A stretch of 64,000 nucleotides of DNA from DATLMR01 sp964615905. Lineage in GTDB: Bacteria; Acidobacteriota; Blastocatellia; UBA7656. Each line of letters starts with the position of its first letter. Position 1 is the first letter of the stretch. Positions 32,691-41,991 of the stretch are shown here, one piece after another. The notes under the pieces were generated by a model that saw only the letters and a program-made list of their open reading frames with translations, was not told the origin of the DNA and made no database searches. Both the position numbers and the translations under genes were made by a program. The stretch is taken from the NCBI GenBank assembly GCA_964615905.1, contig CAZTUB010000017.1, positions 62,001 to 126,000 of the forward strand, written 5' to 3'.

Positions 32691-34848
32691 AGGCTGGCTA
32701 TTCGACATAGACGAGCTAGGCCCGCAGGTCGCTCTGTGGGTCTATACGAATAGCGGTCTGGTCAGGCTGACTCAGGAGTTCCACCCGCCCGTATACGTTC
32801 AAGGCGAGCGGACGCTGTTGCGGCAGCTTGCTTACGAGCTTCAAAGGCGCGGCGTAATATCGCGCGTTAAATGGATAGAGCGGCATGAGTTTTGGAGTGG
32901 CGAGCTAATCACGGTCCTTGAGCTTCATGTTGCAGATTCGTCACTGATGCCGAAACTCCGAAAGATAGCCGGGTCGCGCGACCGCGAGCTTACATTTTTC
33001 AACGCAGACATTCCGACCGCGCAATATTATCTCTACCTCAAAGGGCTGTTCCCAATGTGTCATCTTGCATGTGAAGTCGATGAAACTGGCAAAGTGCTTG
33101 AGATAGCCGCGACAGATTCGGCGTGGAAATGGGATTATAAGCCTTTAGAAGTAAGAGTATTAACCATGCGCGATCAGCGAATGCGCCCGGCCAACCGAGA
33201 CAGCCGCGTAACACTCGAATCGGGTAGCGACAGTGTAACTCTCAGACTCGAAAACGGGGCGCAGACCGTTAGCAGGTTCAACAACTTTATCCATCGCCAT
33301 GACCCTGACGTGATCCTTAGCGAGCGCGGCGACACGATCCTTTTTCCGGCCCTGCTGAGGGTTGCCAAGCGAGAGAGGCTGAATTTGCGGCTCGACCGTG
33401 ACCGGGTAGTAACAAGACGAAAGATCGTGACCGAAGGGCGCACCTATTTCAGCTACGGGCGGATCATCTACAAAGGCCCAAATTATCCTCTGTTCGGTCG
33501 CTGGCACATAGATTCAAAGAACTCATTCATCCACCGTGAGGCAGAACTGGACGGTCTGATCGAACTGGCAAGGCTCTCAAAAATTCCTGTGCAGCGAATG
33601 GCCCGAACCACACCCGGCTCGGCCATGTCTTCGATGCAAATGGATCGTGCGACAAAAGAAGGCATCCTCATCCCGATGACCAAGAGCGAGCCTGAAGCCT
33701 ATAAGACGGCTCTTGAGCTACTAACCATAGATAAAGGTGGGTTGACGTTCCAGCCGCCGGTCGGGGCTTTCGAGCAGGTTGCGGAGATAGACTTCGCGTC
33801 ACAATATCCGGCAATAATGGTCCGCCATAACATATCACCCGAAACGGTTCTTTGCTCGTGCTGCTCGAACAAAGCTGTGCCTGAAGCGAATTACAATGTA
33901 TGTCAGCGTCGGCGTGGATTGATACCGATGACGCTTGAGCCTCTGCTCGAACGCAGGAAGCAGTACAAGAAGTCTATGCGTGAGAGCAAGGACGAAAAAG
34001 AGCGTAACAGGTTCGAGTCGCGGGCATCAGCCATCAAGTGGATGCTAGTAAGCTGCTTCGGGTATCTCGGCTATAAGAACGCGCGGTTCGGGCGGATAGA
34101 AGCTCATGAAGCTACTACGGCTTATGGGCGAGAGAAGCTATTGCGAGCTAAAGAGATCGCAGAGGCGGCAGGATTCAAGGTTTTACATGCTCTAACAGAC
34201 AGCCTCTGGATTGAGCGTGACAAGATCAGTGAGGCCGGTGTGTTGGCGCTATGCGAAAAGATCACGCGAGCGACAGGGATAGAGATGAGCCTTGAAGGGA
34301 TTTACGACTGGATAGTATTCCTGCCGTCGAAGGCGAATGCCGATAGGCCCGTTGCCGTGCGCTATTACGGGGTATTCGGAGATGGCAGGCTGAAGCTGCG
34401 GGGGTTGGCCTGCCGCCGCTCGGATACGCCAGAGTTCATCAAAGAAGTTCAGTGGGAATTGCTCACCCTTATAGCCAGAGCAAAGACACTCGAAGGCCGC
34501 TCAAAGCTCATTAGAGAAGCCGAGTCCCTACTACGGCGACGTATCAAAGAGCTTGAACAGGGGAAGGTGGACCCTAGAAAGCTGATGATGAAGCGGACGC
34601 TGACTAAGAAGGTCGATGATTATAAGGCCGATACACGAACGGCGCTGGCCGGGCGGCAACTGAGAAGCGCAGGGGTCAAAGTACACCCCGGCGAAAGCGT
34701 CAGCTATTTAATTACAGATGCTCGCTCCAAAGATAAATCGCGGCGGGTCATGGTTGAAGAACTAGAGAACGTATCAGGGTATGACGTTGGTGAGTACATC
34801 AAGCTATTGAAGTCTGCTGCTGCCGAAATAATGTATGGTGCGTTTTAA
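32671..34848 (+). CDS. Family B DNA polymerase with degenerate exonuclease and motif C
   Basis: 725 residues. Polymerase motif A: IDFASQYPAIMVRHNISPET (catalytic Asp kept). Motif B: AIKWMLVSCFGYLGYKNARF (Lys kept; the usual NS-YG is SCFG). Motif C: VLHALTDSLWIE, where canonical YGDTDS has lost its first Asp but keeps the second. The exonuclease I position (LEVRVLTMRDQR) lacks DxE and no clear Exo III Tyr-x3-Asp is seen, so proofreading is probably absent. This pattern recalls archaeal PolB2/Dpo2-type polymerases rather than E. coli Pol II. With lexA, a RecA-fold protein and a coiled-coil protein in one operon it suggests damage-induced, error-prone synthesis. A C-terminal basic helical extension (about residues 600-700) is unassigned. 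Confidence 0.88.
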   Translation: MVRRRLEGWLFDIDELGPQVALWVYTNSGLVRLTQEFHPPVYVQGERTLLRQLAYELQRRGVISRVKWIERHEFWSGELITVLELHVADSSLMPKLRKIAGSRDRELTFFNADIPTAQYYLYLKGLFPMCHLACEVDETGKVLEIAATDSAWKWDYKPLEVRVLTMRDQRMRPANRDSRVTLESGSDSVTLRLENGAQTVSRFNNFIHRHDPDVILSERGDTILFPALLRVAKRERLNLRLDRDRVVTRRKIVTEGRTYFSYGRIIYKGPNYPLFGRWHIDSKNSFIHREAELDGLIELARLSKIPVQRMARTTPGSAMSSMQMDRATKEGILIPMTKSEPEAYKTALELLTIDKGGLTFQPPVGAFEQVAEIDFASQYPAIMVRHNISPETVLCSCCSNKAVPEANYNVCQRRRGLIPMTLEPLLERRKQYKKSMRESKDEKERNRFESRASAIKWMLVSCFGYLGYKNARFGRIEAHEATTAYGREKLLRAKEIAEAAGFKVLHALTDSLWIERDKISEAGVLALCEKITRATGIEMSLEGIYDWIVFLPSKANADRPVAVRYYGVFGDGRLKLRGLACRRSDTPEFIKEVQWELLTLIARAKTLEGRSKLIREAESLLRRRIKELEQGKVDPRKLMMKRTLTKKVDDYKADTRTALAGRQLRSAGVKVHPGESVSYLITDARSKDKSRRVMVEELENVSGYDVGEYIKLLKSAAAEIMYGAF

Positions 34849-34873
34849 GGTAGCCGCACCCCTACCCCGTGAC

Positions 34874-34954
34874 TTAACCGCGCATCGCGCGGCTTATCGC
34901 GCCTAACATTTGCGCGATGAGCCACAATATAATGAGAATTACCAGTAGACTCAT
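34874..34954 (-). CDS. 26-residue membrane peptide downstream of ardC-like gene
   Basis: ATG 34954 begins 2 nt after the stop of the ArdC-like gene and is preceded by AAAGGAG. The peptide MSLLVILIILWLIAQMLGAI then SRAMRG is one hydrophobic helix with a short basic tail. A short hairpin, CCGCGC-ATC-GCGCGG (34878-34892), overlaps its 3' end. Such peptides can be membrane-active toxins or small regulators. The frame is short, so chance occurrence is possible, but the ribosome-binding site and coupling argue for it. Confidence 0.5.
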   Translation of the reverse strand: MSLLVILIILWLIAQMLGAISRAMRG

Positions 34955-34956
34955 AT

Positions 34957-35730
34957 CTATTCTCCTTTCAATTCCCTACCTGCCCGCAGGATTCGATCAG
35001 CAGCACCGAAGACTTTTTGTGCTGACTTCTCAGGGATGACATCCCCTTTGAGCCAGTTTTGTATGTACCCTCTGCAATACTCCGCGCCGCGCAATTCGAG
35101 CGATTCACAAACGATCATCGCTACTGCTTCGGCTTCAACTTCCCTGAGATTTCTTGGAGTAGATTCCGAGTCCGTAAAGTCATTTTCTACGGTATGTCCT
35201 AACTCGATATGTGCCAGTTCATGGAAAAGTGTTTTGTGAGGCAAAGCGGCCAATGGTGATATTGCCACCTCTCTTTTCTGAGCGAACCCCTGCACGTTTC
35301 CGTTTGTTTCTGTGAAAGGTATCTCTTGAATACCTAGAACTGCCAATGCTCTCTCCTTGTCCCATGTAGGTATCTCAGGCATTGGTACTGGCTGACCATC
35401 CGTCTGGCTCAAAGTAAACCAGTTAGGCTTCCACACGAATGTTGTAATCACGTTTTCATCTTCGTTGGTGTCGTTCTTTGTTTTGCGAGTGAGCGGCATA
35501 CAAAGCCAGATCGCCTTTTCACCTTTCTTGACTTGCCTGTTTAACTTTTTCCAGCCGGGGTAAGTGTTGATAGGTCCGGGTTGGATGCCGCGCATGGTAC
35601 ATTGAAGCAATGCGGCAAGCTGATTGCCCAAGCTATAGCCGTGAAAACTTGTATAGGCTTTCAAAAGTAACCCCGGTTGCCTGACAGCCTGAGTAAGCAT
35701 TTCTGACCATTTCTCTTTCTGAGTGTCCAT
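34957..35730 (-). CDS. ArdC-like antirestriction protein with metallopeptidase domain
   Basis: 257 residues. The N-terminal part matches ArdC-type ssDNA-binding domains: SFHGYSLGNQLAALLQCTMR and YPGWKKLNRQVKKGEKAIWL. The second half has an HExxH zinc-protease motif in TLFHELAHIELGHTVEND, with a further Glu in REVEAEAVAMIVCESLEL. ArdC proteins of plasmids shield incoming single-stranded DNA from host restriction. Here it is carried with the element's own type III system and probably protects the element on entry into new hosts. A 26-codon membrane peptide gene follows directly. Confidence 0.85.
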   Translation of the reverse strand: MDTQKEKWSEMLTQAVRQPGLLLKAYTSFHGYSLGNQLAALLQCTMRGIQPGPINTYPGWKKLNRQVKKGEKAIWLCMPLTRKTKNDTNEDENVITTFVWKPNWFTLSQTDGQPVPMPEIPTWDKERALAVLGIQEIPFTETNGNVQGFAQKREVAISPLAALPHKTLFHELAHIELGHTVENDFTDSESTPRNLREVEAEAVAMIVCESLELRGAEYCRGYIQNWLKGDVIPEKSAQKVFGAADRILRAGRELKGE

Positions 35731-35787
35731 GTTGTAGATTCTCTTTCTCCGCGTTAATCAATTCGGATGCGCGGCCCCCGAAATTGA

Positions 35788-36093
35788 TTAAGCCTTCGCG
35801 TAAAAGAGGCGATAGTATTCGCGGTTTATTTCATGGGTTGGATCGTTCTTGACGTTCTTGAGATAGAATGCCCAATGTCGATCTACAGCCGAGAGCCGAC
35901 CCCATGCGGCGAAATCGCCGTTAGATTTATGGTGGTTACGGTGACACCTTTCGTGGACTTCTACTACTGCCTCACCGCCATGACTTCGTAGGGTTGGCGT
36001 ATGGTGTAGGTTGGTTTTATCGTTCTTGCGAATCCTGCCAGTGCAGAGCGCACATTGTTTATTGCTTGTAACTCGAATTGATTTTGTAGACAT
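35788..36093 (-). CDS. HNH-type nuclease-like protein
   Basis: 101 residues. CALCTGRIRKNDKTNLHHTP, then VVEVHERCHRNHHKSNGDF, give the Cys pair, HH, and H-x2-C-H-x2-HH layout of HNH/zinc-finger nucleases. AAAGG 9 nt before the ATG. It could be a small nicking or homing-type endonuclease of the element or only a DNA-binding relative. It lies 57 nt upstream of the ArdC-like gene on the same strand. Confidence 0.75.
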   Translation of the reverse strand: MSTKSIRVTSNKQCALCTGRIRKNDKTNLHHTPTLRSHGGEAVVEVHERCHRNHHKSNGDFAAWGRLSAVDRHWAFYLKNVKNDPTHEINREYYRLFYAKA

Positions 36094-36830
36094 TGCCTGT
36101 CGCCTTTCTTGGGTTTGTTTTCGTACTTCTCACCCATGACAAAAGCGACGTGATTTGAACGGGAGCATGTGTCTCAGGAGAGACAGCTAAGACCTTTACT
36201 TGCAATACTTCTAATGTGGAAGATTGCCCTAAGCCTTCACCCAACTCTCTACCCCCGACTAAAAATTTCTATTTTTTCTGAAGTATTAGATATGGAAATT
36301 CTAGATGGCTAATTCAATACCGGAGCGAGATTTGATGAAAAGCAAAAGTGTTATCCGTCAACTACTCTGTGGCGTGATCCGCAGAGAACAAAACGAAACT
36401 TAGCCATGACGACCGATAGCAATAATAGAGTCTAGAGTGAAGAATCTAATGGCAAAAGTAACAGCGTGATTAGCGCAGGTATCTAAGCAACAAAGGGGCT
36501 GCTTGGATAATCGGCCTATAGCCTCATTTACTACTAGCAAGCATTACAGAGGCAGAACTAAATTAGTTTTTGCGCGAAGTCACATATTGTATGGGATTAA
36601 TACATAGAGCCTGTAGGATCGAGAGCCGCCTAGTGGGGATCAGGTAGGTCAATTCAAGTTCGGACATACTACGTGCGCCGTCGTCTGATGTACGTGCGCT
36701 GTCATCGGATGACAGATTTGGGACAGATTTGGGACAGCCTTTCAGGGGTTATAAGCTTGTAAATTACTGATTTTACTAGGGGACGACATAGTAAAAGGCC
36801 GCCCCCGAAGACAACCAATCACCGGGATTT
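36094..36830. other. Non-coding region of the element, possible replication origin
   Basis: About 740 nt without a convincing gene (a 22-codon frame near 36335 was seen and not called). Its right part contains two sets of tandem repeats, listed separately, close to the RepB-like primase and HTH genes. Part is AT-rich. A replication origin or regulatory region is the best guess. Confidence 0.45.
36670..36737. repeat. Iteron-like tandem repeats
   Basis: Two adjacent 21-bp copies (36670-36690 and 36691-36711), starting TACGTGCGC and ending GATG, match at 18 of 21 positions. They are followed at once by two 11-bp copies of ACAGATTTGGG (36712-36722, 36723-36733) and a partial third, ACAG. Head-to-tail repeats beside a replication-type gene are typical of Rep or excisionase binding sites. 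Confidence 0.7.
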
Positions 36831-37118
36831 TCATGAAACTGGCTTAGCCTTATTCGACCGCTCTTTGAACTGCTCTAACAAGTGCGGCATTCTTTCCCCG
36901 ATGATCTGCTCTACATCGACACGGCGGAAACGTATTCCACCCTTCATTCGGAAGCCCTGTAGGTGGCCGCGATAATGCCACTTCCTCACGGTCTCTCTTT
37001 TCACACCGTAAGTCTTTTCAACTTCTATAGGCTTCAGCAAAATATGAACAGGCAAGTAATCATTGAAGATGGTTTCCATCTCGCGCCTGATACTATCTTT
37101 CATGTTAGTCAACTGCAT
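36831..37118 (-). CDS. Excisionase/MerR-type HTH protein
   Basis: 95 residues. HTH_17-like core: LKPIEVEKTYGVKRETVRKW, then HYRGHLQGFRMKGGIRFRRV and DVEQIIGERMPHL. The pattern of 'x-V-x-x-x-x-V, W, L, F, RR, D' is common to recombination directionality factors. GGAG 8 nt before the ATG. It sits downstream of the RepB-like gene and next to the tandem repeats; it may control excision or replication. Confidence 0.8.
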   Translation of the reverse strand: MQLTNMKDSIRREMETIFNDYLPVHILLKPIEVEKTYGVKRETVRKWHYRGHLQGFRMKGGIRFRRVDVEQIIGERMPHLLEQFKERSNKAKPVS

Positions 37119-37166
37119 CTGTTCAACTCCATTTTGAATCTTTGTTCTGTTTCTGTAATTAACTTA

Positions 37167-39032
37167 TCAAAGCTCATTCCTAACAGCCTTAGCCGCTCGG
37201 TCGGCGGTAGCAAGTGCATATCCTTTGCCGCCATCCCGCGCCTTCTGGCTGACTTCAAGAAGCCGATCAGCTATCTCCTCTACCTCAAAGCCCCAAGAAG
37301 AAGCGAGCATGCACCAGTTCCAATCGGCTTGGGAACGATCAGGTGAGTCGTCAGCCTTGCGGGCAGCCTTTTCAAGCGATTTGTTATAGTCGGGCCAGTG
37401 TCCCTGCCTGTTTCTACTTGGCTGAGTAATGCTATTAGCGGTTCGGGGCGCTTTTGGTGGCTTCTCTTCTTTAACAAGCAGCCCCTCTTGCTCAAGCTCG
37501 GCGATACTTATTGTGCGACCGGGCGCTGTGAATACAATCTCGACTTGTGGAAAGTCAGGTCCGTACTCTGGCTTGAGGTTGAGCGACCCCGGCAGCCGCG
37601 CCGACCCCGACGCATTCTTATCGACCGGAAATGCTAATGTCTGCTTAATTCGGCGTGCGACCTGTGAATTTCCATTCTCGATACATAACCACGCTTGATA
37701 ACAACGTTGCTTCAAACGTTCGGCGCTGCTGCGCCAAGCTATGAAAGAGTAAGGCGTCAGTTGTTCAAGCTGCTCACTTGTAAGGTCGTCAAGCTGGACA
37801 TAGTAGTAACCTTCGATTGATTGTGGCCGAAAGGTAACGCTCAGTCTTTCTCGAAGATGACGAGCCAGTATACTAACTAGATGCCTCTTGAAAGTCCTAA
37901 AGGGTTCGGGTGGATCAAAGCCCACACATTGCTCGCCTTTGGGCCGTGTATCATCAAGCCAACTCGCGGCGATAGTGCTAAGATGAGTCTTCTCGAAGAC
38001 CTCTATGGCTTGGCTCGCTATATGGACAGATTGCTCTAGTTCAGCTACTGATTCAGTCTCGATAAAATCGAGTCGCTCACTGGCTAACGTAGTGCCTTCG
38101 GCGTCTGATTCAATTATAAGGCTTTCTGTTTCCTGCGAGTCACGAAGTTCGTGACTCAAAGACTCATCGGGTAATGGGTCCGGTTGAATCTCATATACAT
38201 CCCCGCCGCCGCCCGCCGCACCATGATACATGGTTAGGTTGTTATCTTGTGCCGTACTAGAATCGAACTTACCGAACTGTTGCATGACTTTAAGCTCCAC
38301 TACCAACTGCTCGGTTTGGTATAACAAATGAGCCAAGCCTCTGGCATCCATATCGTCCTGTAGTTTGATAGCCTTATTCCTTAATCGCCCGATGACTGAC
38401 TTTATCTGGTTACCAACGGGATACTGGCTCTTTGATTCCTCTAACATGGGTCTTTTGGGTAGCTGTGAAAACATTTCGTCAACCGTAGCGTCAATCGTCT
38501 TGTTCATTCCCCGCCAGTTGCTTTTATTTTCATAAATCGAATAGGCATGCTCTACGGCGCACCGTGCGAAGTCAAATAGCGACAGGTAGAACTCAGATGT
38601 TACGTTCTTCCCTGTCTCTTCATCCTTATGGCCCGGCGTGTATTCGAAAAGATACCCGTAGCCACGAACACCATAAGCCTTCAGCGTCGAGCGTACTTGG
38701 CGACTCATGAACTCTACAGCCCTGTGTCGGGATCGCTTATCTGTCTCGACATCAGGTGGTATCCGATTCTTATCGAAATGACCAAGTAACCCTAGCAGGG
38801 ATGATTTGACCAACGGACGACCGTTTGACAGCCCGTAGAGTATGATTGTCAATTTGAAGGCGTTCCCCGGCAGGCTCAGGTGCGCCGCAAACCGAGTTAA
38901 AGCCCGGATCATGTGAGAGGACGCTGGCCCTGCTGCTTCGAGTTGCGATTTCAACTTGTTAGTTGTCTCAAGTTGTTCTTGCATGTAGCTGTCGATCTCT
39001 GTCTTGCTTCTAACCTGTAATGCTGTTGACAT
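37167..39032 (-). CDS. RepB-like primase/replication protein
   Basis: 621 residues. The N-terminal 200 are helical. Residues about 360-510 resemble plasmid RepB-type primases: YYYVQLDDLTSEQLEQLTPY, AERLKQRCYQAWLCIENGNS and SARLPGSLNLKPEYGPDFPQ, where 'SxRLPGxxNxKP' is the family hallmark. The end, SQADWNWCMLASSWGFEVEE followed by IADRLLEVSQKARDGGKGYA, is the usual C-terminal motif of these proteins. It likely primes replication of the excised element. Good AAGGA before the ATG. An HTH gene follows and an AlpA-like gene precedes it. Confidence 0.72.
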   Translation of the reverse strand: MSTALQVRSKTEIDSYMQEQLETTNKLKSQLEAAGPASSHMIRALTRFAAHLSLPGNAFKLTIILYGLSNGRPLVKSSLLGLLGHFDKNRIPPDVETDKRSRHRAVEFMSRQVRSTLKAYGVRGYGYLFEYTPGHKDEETGKNVTSEFYLSLFDFARCAVEHAYSIYENKSNWRGMNKTIDATVDEMFSQLPKRPMLEESKSQYPVGNQIKSVIGRLRNKAIKLQDDMDARGLAHLLYQTEQLVVELKVMQQFGKFDSSTAQDNNLTMYHGAAGGGGDVYEIQPDPLPDESLSHELRDSQETESLIIESDAEGTTLASERLDFIETESVAELEQSVHIASQAIEVFEKTHLSTIAASWLDDTRPKGEQCVGFDPPEPFRTFKRHLVSILARHLRERLSVTFRPQSIEGYYYVQLDDLTSEQLEQLTPYSFIAWRSSAERLKQRCYQAWLCIENGNSQVARRIKQTLAFPVDKNASGSARLPGSLNLKPEYGPDFPQVEIVFTAPGRTISIAELEQEGLLVKEEKPPKAPRTANSITQPSRNRQGHWPDYNKSLEKAARKADDSPDRSQADWNWCMLASSWGFEVEEIADRLLEVSQKARDGGKGYALATADRAAKAVRNEL

Positions 39033-39190
39033 ATAAATCCTTTCTGACGATACAAAGGGCTTTGGATGACGCAGGCATGAGCGTTGCCTTTAACATACTC
39101 AGAGCGGTTCGGGACAAAGGCAGATTACTCAACCACTGCTCGCAGTCAGTGTTCGTTCACCATAGTTAAACTCCCCGACAGTATCTGCCC

Positions 39191-39394
39191 TTATGCGGCA
39201 TCAGAAGTCTGTTCAGCAAGTTTGCGCTCGATGTACTCTTGCAATGCCGCTACAGGGACTCGAATGTTGCGTCCAAAACGGATTGACCGAATCTCACCCG
39301 ACGCAAGCATTGCGTATCCTTTTGAGCGGCTGATGCTCATCATCTCGAACGCTTCACTTGGTTTCACTACGAGCTTTTCAATCTTGTTCTCCAT
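39191..39394 (-). CDS. AlpA/excisionase-like HTH protein
   Basis: 67 residues. VVKPSEAFEMMSISRSKGYA then MLASGEIRSIRFGRNIRVPV and AALQEYIERKLAE form a short HTH_17 domain, as in AlpA and Xis proteins that promote excision or switch on the integrase. First gene of the leftward module including the RepB-like gene. Confidence 0.83.
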   Translation of the reverse strand: MENKIEKLVVKPSEAFEMMSISRSKGYAMLASGEIRSIRFGRNIRVPVAALQEYIERKLAEQTSDAA

Positions 39395-39468
39395 ACCCTT
39401 AGCCCTCTTGATCGTTCAGAAATGAATATAAATCTGTCATAGACTTTTTTGCAATTTTGGAGTATTAC

Positions 39469-40599
39469 ATGTGTATGTCAGATTTTAGTTTCTTTTCAGA
39501 GATGAGGAACTTGGATCAACCGGAGCTTTCTCCGCTCGTTGGAGCTTGGTTTGCGCCAAAAATAGTGGAAATTGATGGAGCGAATCTTATTTGGTTTGGT
39601 CAGATCAAATTCAAGAAGATAAGCGAAACCCGACATGTGAATATAGCCCATGAATCAAACCATTTAGTTATCCCTGATCCAAAGAAGCCTTTTGAGACGC
39701 TACGAGATTTCATTGGTCTCGATCAGGACCAGACAGGTGACAGGATATTACGCTATGCACGCCGATGGGGAGTTCTCAGCATCTGCGAACATGGTCTACC
39801 ATCTTCACACTCGTTGCGTCAGCCGGTAATGGAAAAAGAGAACGGCGAGTATATGTATCCGACTAAAGTCTTTCCTAACGCTTATGTGTCCTGTAGACCG
39901 TTAGAGCGAGCCGATGGAATGTTCTATGAGCCATTAGAGCTTTGGCGGTTACTCGCGCAACAGGTAAAAGCCATTCTGCATCTTGGAAAGCAACTACATA
40001 CAGGCAACCCTATACGACAAGAGGACTGGCAGGCGCTGAGAGATTGGTTTCATATTCTCAAAGGGTCCGAACAAGAAGATCAAGCTAAGTTTGTTCTTTC
40101 TCATGTTGTTAACCATTGGCTTGATATGACAGGAGTACGGCCACAGTTCTTTTGGTCAAAATCAAGAACACACTTTGTCCTATCGAATCCAAATGTATTT
40201 CAAGGCTCACGGCTACTTGCTGCATTAGCAGTGCAAATGACGTTGATGCTCAACCGATCATCAGGCTATGCCCTATGCGCGAGTTGTGGTAAGCCCTTCC
40301 CGTTAAGGAAAGGACAATCCATAAGGCGAGACGTTTACTGTAGCTCAGTTGACTGTGGAACTAAAGCAGCACGCCGAGAAGCGACAAAGAGATACCGGCA
40401 ACGAGTCCGTACCATCCCCACACAAAACAAGAAGGTTGGAACGTTGTCAAAGGAAGCTATTAAATCCATACGCAGTAAATTAGAAAAGGCTGAAAGGCCC
40501 CGTTCTAAAATAGTAAAAGAGCTTGCTAAAAAGCATGGTGTTTCCGAGTCCACAATCTATAAGATTGAGCAGCGTATCTTGTGGCCTGATATTGAGTAA
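39469..40599 (+). CDS. Hypothetical protein with Cys cluster and C-terminal HTH
   Basis: 376 residues from ATG 39469 (GGAG 6 nt upstream; a TTG four codons earlier overlaps that site). Residues about 270-320 hold a treble-clef-like cluster, GYALCASCGKPFPLRKG then DVYCSSVDCGTKAARREATK, resembling CGNR-type zinc fingers. The last 50 residues, ERPRSKIVKELAKKHGVSES then TIYKIEQRILW, look like an HTH. So it is probably a DNA-binding regulator of the element. Divergent from the AlpA-like gene and just upstream of the integrase. Confidence 0.72.
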   Translation: MCMSDFSFFSEMRNLDQPELSPLVGAWFAPKIVEIDGANLIWFGQIKFKKISETRHVNIAHESNHLVIPDPKKPFETLRDFIGLDQDQTGDRILRYARRWGVLSICEHGLPSSHSLRQPVMEKENGEYMYPTKVFPNAYVSCRPLERADGMFYEPLELWRLLAQQVKAILHLGKQLHTGNPIRQEDWQALRDWFHILKGSEQEDQAKFVLSHVVNHWLDMTGVRPQFFWSKSRTHFVLSNPNVFQGSRLLAALAVQMTLMLNRSSGYALCASCGKPFPLRKGQSIRRDVYCSSVDCGTKAARREATKRYRQRVRTIPTQNKKVGTLSKEAIKSIRSKLEKAERPRSKIVKELAKKHGVSESTIYKIEQRILWPDIE

Positions 40600-40640
40600 A
40601 AGGAATCATAGTTTGCGAAATTACGAAAGGAGAACAAATT

Positions 40641-41843
40641 ATGCAGCTTAGGAAGCGCGGCAGCATCTACTGGATAGATGCTGTAGTTGATGGCATTAGG
40701 ATTCAACGCAGCCTACACACTAAAGACAAACGCGATGCTACTACCAAAGCCCATGACATCGTTTCAGAAGCAAAGCAGGGTAAGATTACTACCAACAGCA
40801 TCAGCTTTGCCAAACTTCCCTTTGGTGAGGCGGTTGATAAATTCATTGAAGGTAAGCGCCTTGAGGTCAAACAATCTACGCTGGTCAAGAATAAACAACT
40901 CCTGAAAAAGCCGCGAGAGTTCTTCAAATCACTGCGGCTTAATCAGATCACCAGCGAGCATGTTCTTAACTATCGTGAATGGCGCTCAAGTCAAGGTGTC
41001 GGGCCGACTATCATCAATATGGAAGTGGGGCTGCTACAGCAGATTTTGAAGCGGGCAAAACGCTGGCAGTTTATCGCGGACGACATTAAACGACTGAAAG
41101 AGCCGCCAACCATTGGCCGTGCAATGTCACCGGAGCAGAAATTACAACTACTCCATACGGCTTCACAAAAACCCGAATGGCAGACCGCTTATTGGGCCGC
41201 TATTCTCGCGTTGAACACAACTATGCGAGCGGTCGAGATCAAAAGCTTGCGATGGCTCGATATTGACCTTTTCGAGCGCAGCCTGCAAGTGCCTGTGAGC
41301 AAGACAGAGGCGGGTTTAAGAACGATTCCGCTAACGGATGCTGCCTATAATACATTGCTCGAAATCCGCAAACGTAATGAGATGTTCGGCGCGGTTGAGT
41401 CGCACCATTATGTTTTTGCAAGTTTCAAAATAGTAGCTCAATTCAACGGTAACAAAATCGTTGAATCTCGATGCGATTCATTCAACCCTGAACAACCTAT
41501 GACTACGTGGCGACGAGCTTGGCGGAGTCTTACCAAAAAGGCCGGACTAAAGGGGCTAAGGTTCCACGATCTTCGACACCATGCGATTACTGAAATGTTG
41601 GAGAGCGGTGTTCCTGAGCAGATGGTTATGGAGATCGCTGGACACGTATCGCTGAGAATGCTCAAACGCTACAGTCACATAAGAATGACCGCAAAGCGTA
41701 GTGCTGTCGATTTCCTCAATACGAGCAGCATCACGAAACCCGCCGCACAAAAGAGCTATCGAGATAGTTACGTGACAAACGATGTGACAAACGGGGATGA
41801 AGTAGAGGTTTATTCAGACCTAAGTTCTTTGCCTGCCGAAAAT

Positions 41844-41861
<18 letters not shown>
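40641..41861 (+). CDS. int: Tyrosine site-specific recombinase (element integrase)
   Basis: 406 residues. An N-terminal arm-binding-like domain (LRKRGSIYWIDAVVDGIRIQ) and a core-binding domain (about 65-165) are followed by the catalytic domain. Catalytic residues: Arg in NTTMRAVEIKSLRW, Lys region in VSKTEAGLRTIPLT, HxxR in LRFHDLRHHAITEM, His in EIAGHVSLRMLKRYS and nucleophile Tyr within KRYSHI. AAAGGAG before the ATG. The last codons (NNEIGA and TAG) lie in the attR repeat, and the stop codon is inside the convergent tRNA gene. It inserts the element into tRNA-Val. Confidence 0.96.
41763..41791. repeat. Terminal repeat copy 2 (candidate integrase arm sites)
   Basis: GATAGTTACGTGACAAAC then GATGTGACAA, nearly the same as 20173-20200 with the same orientation. 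Lies inside the integrase coding region, 53 bp before attR. Confidence 0.55.
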
Positions 41862-41922
<61 letters not shown>

Positions 41923-41938
41923 ATAAAATCAAGATTCA

Positions 41939-41968
41939 AAATTAGCAGAGCATCTCAAGAAGTGTCAA
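41939..41968 (-). promoter_or_regulatory. tRNA-Val promoter
   Basis: On the minus strand TTGACA (41963-41968) and TAATTT (41939-41944) are separated by 18 nt, predicting a start about 10 nt before the tRNA 5' end. Confidence 0.75.
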
Positions 41969-41991
41969 CACAGACCTTGCCGCGCGTCAGG

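Noticed and set aside
32671..34848. Polymerase as host DNA polymerase II (polB)
   Set aside because: Degenerate exonuclease and motif C, smaller size and operon context differ from true Pol II.
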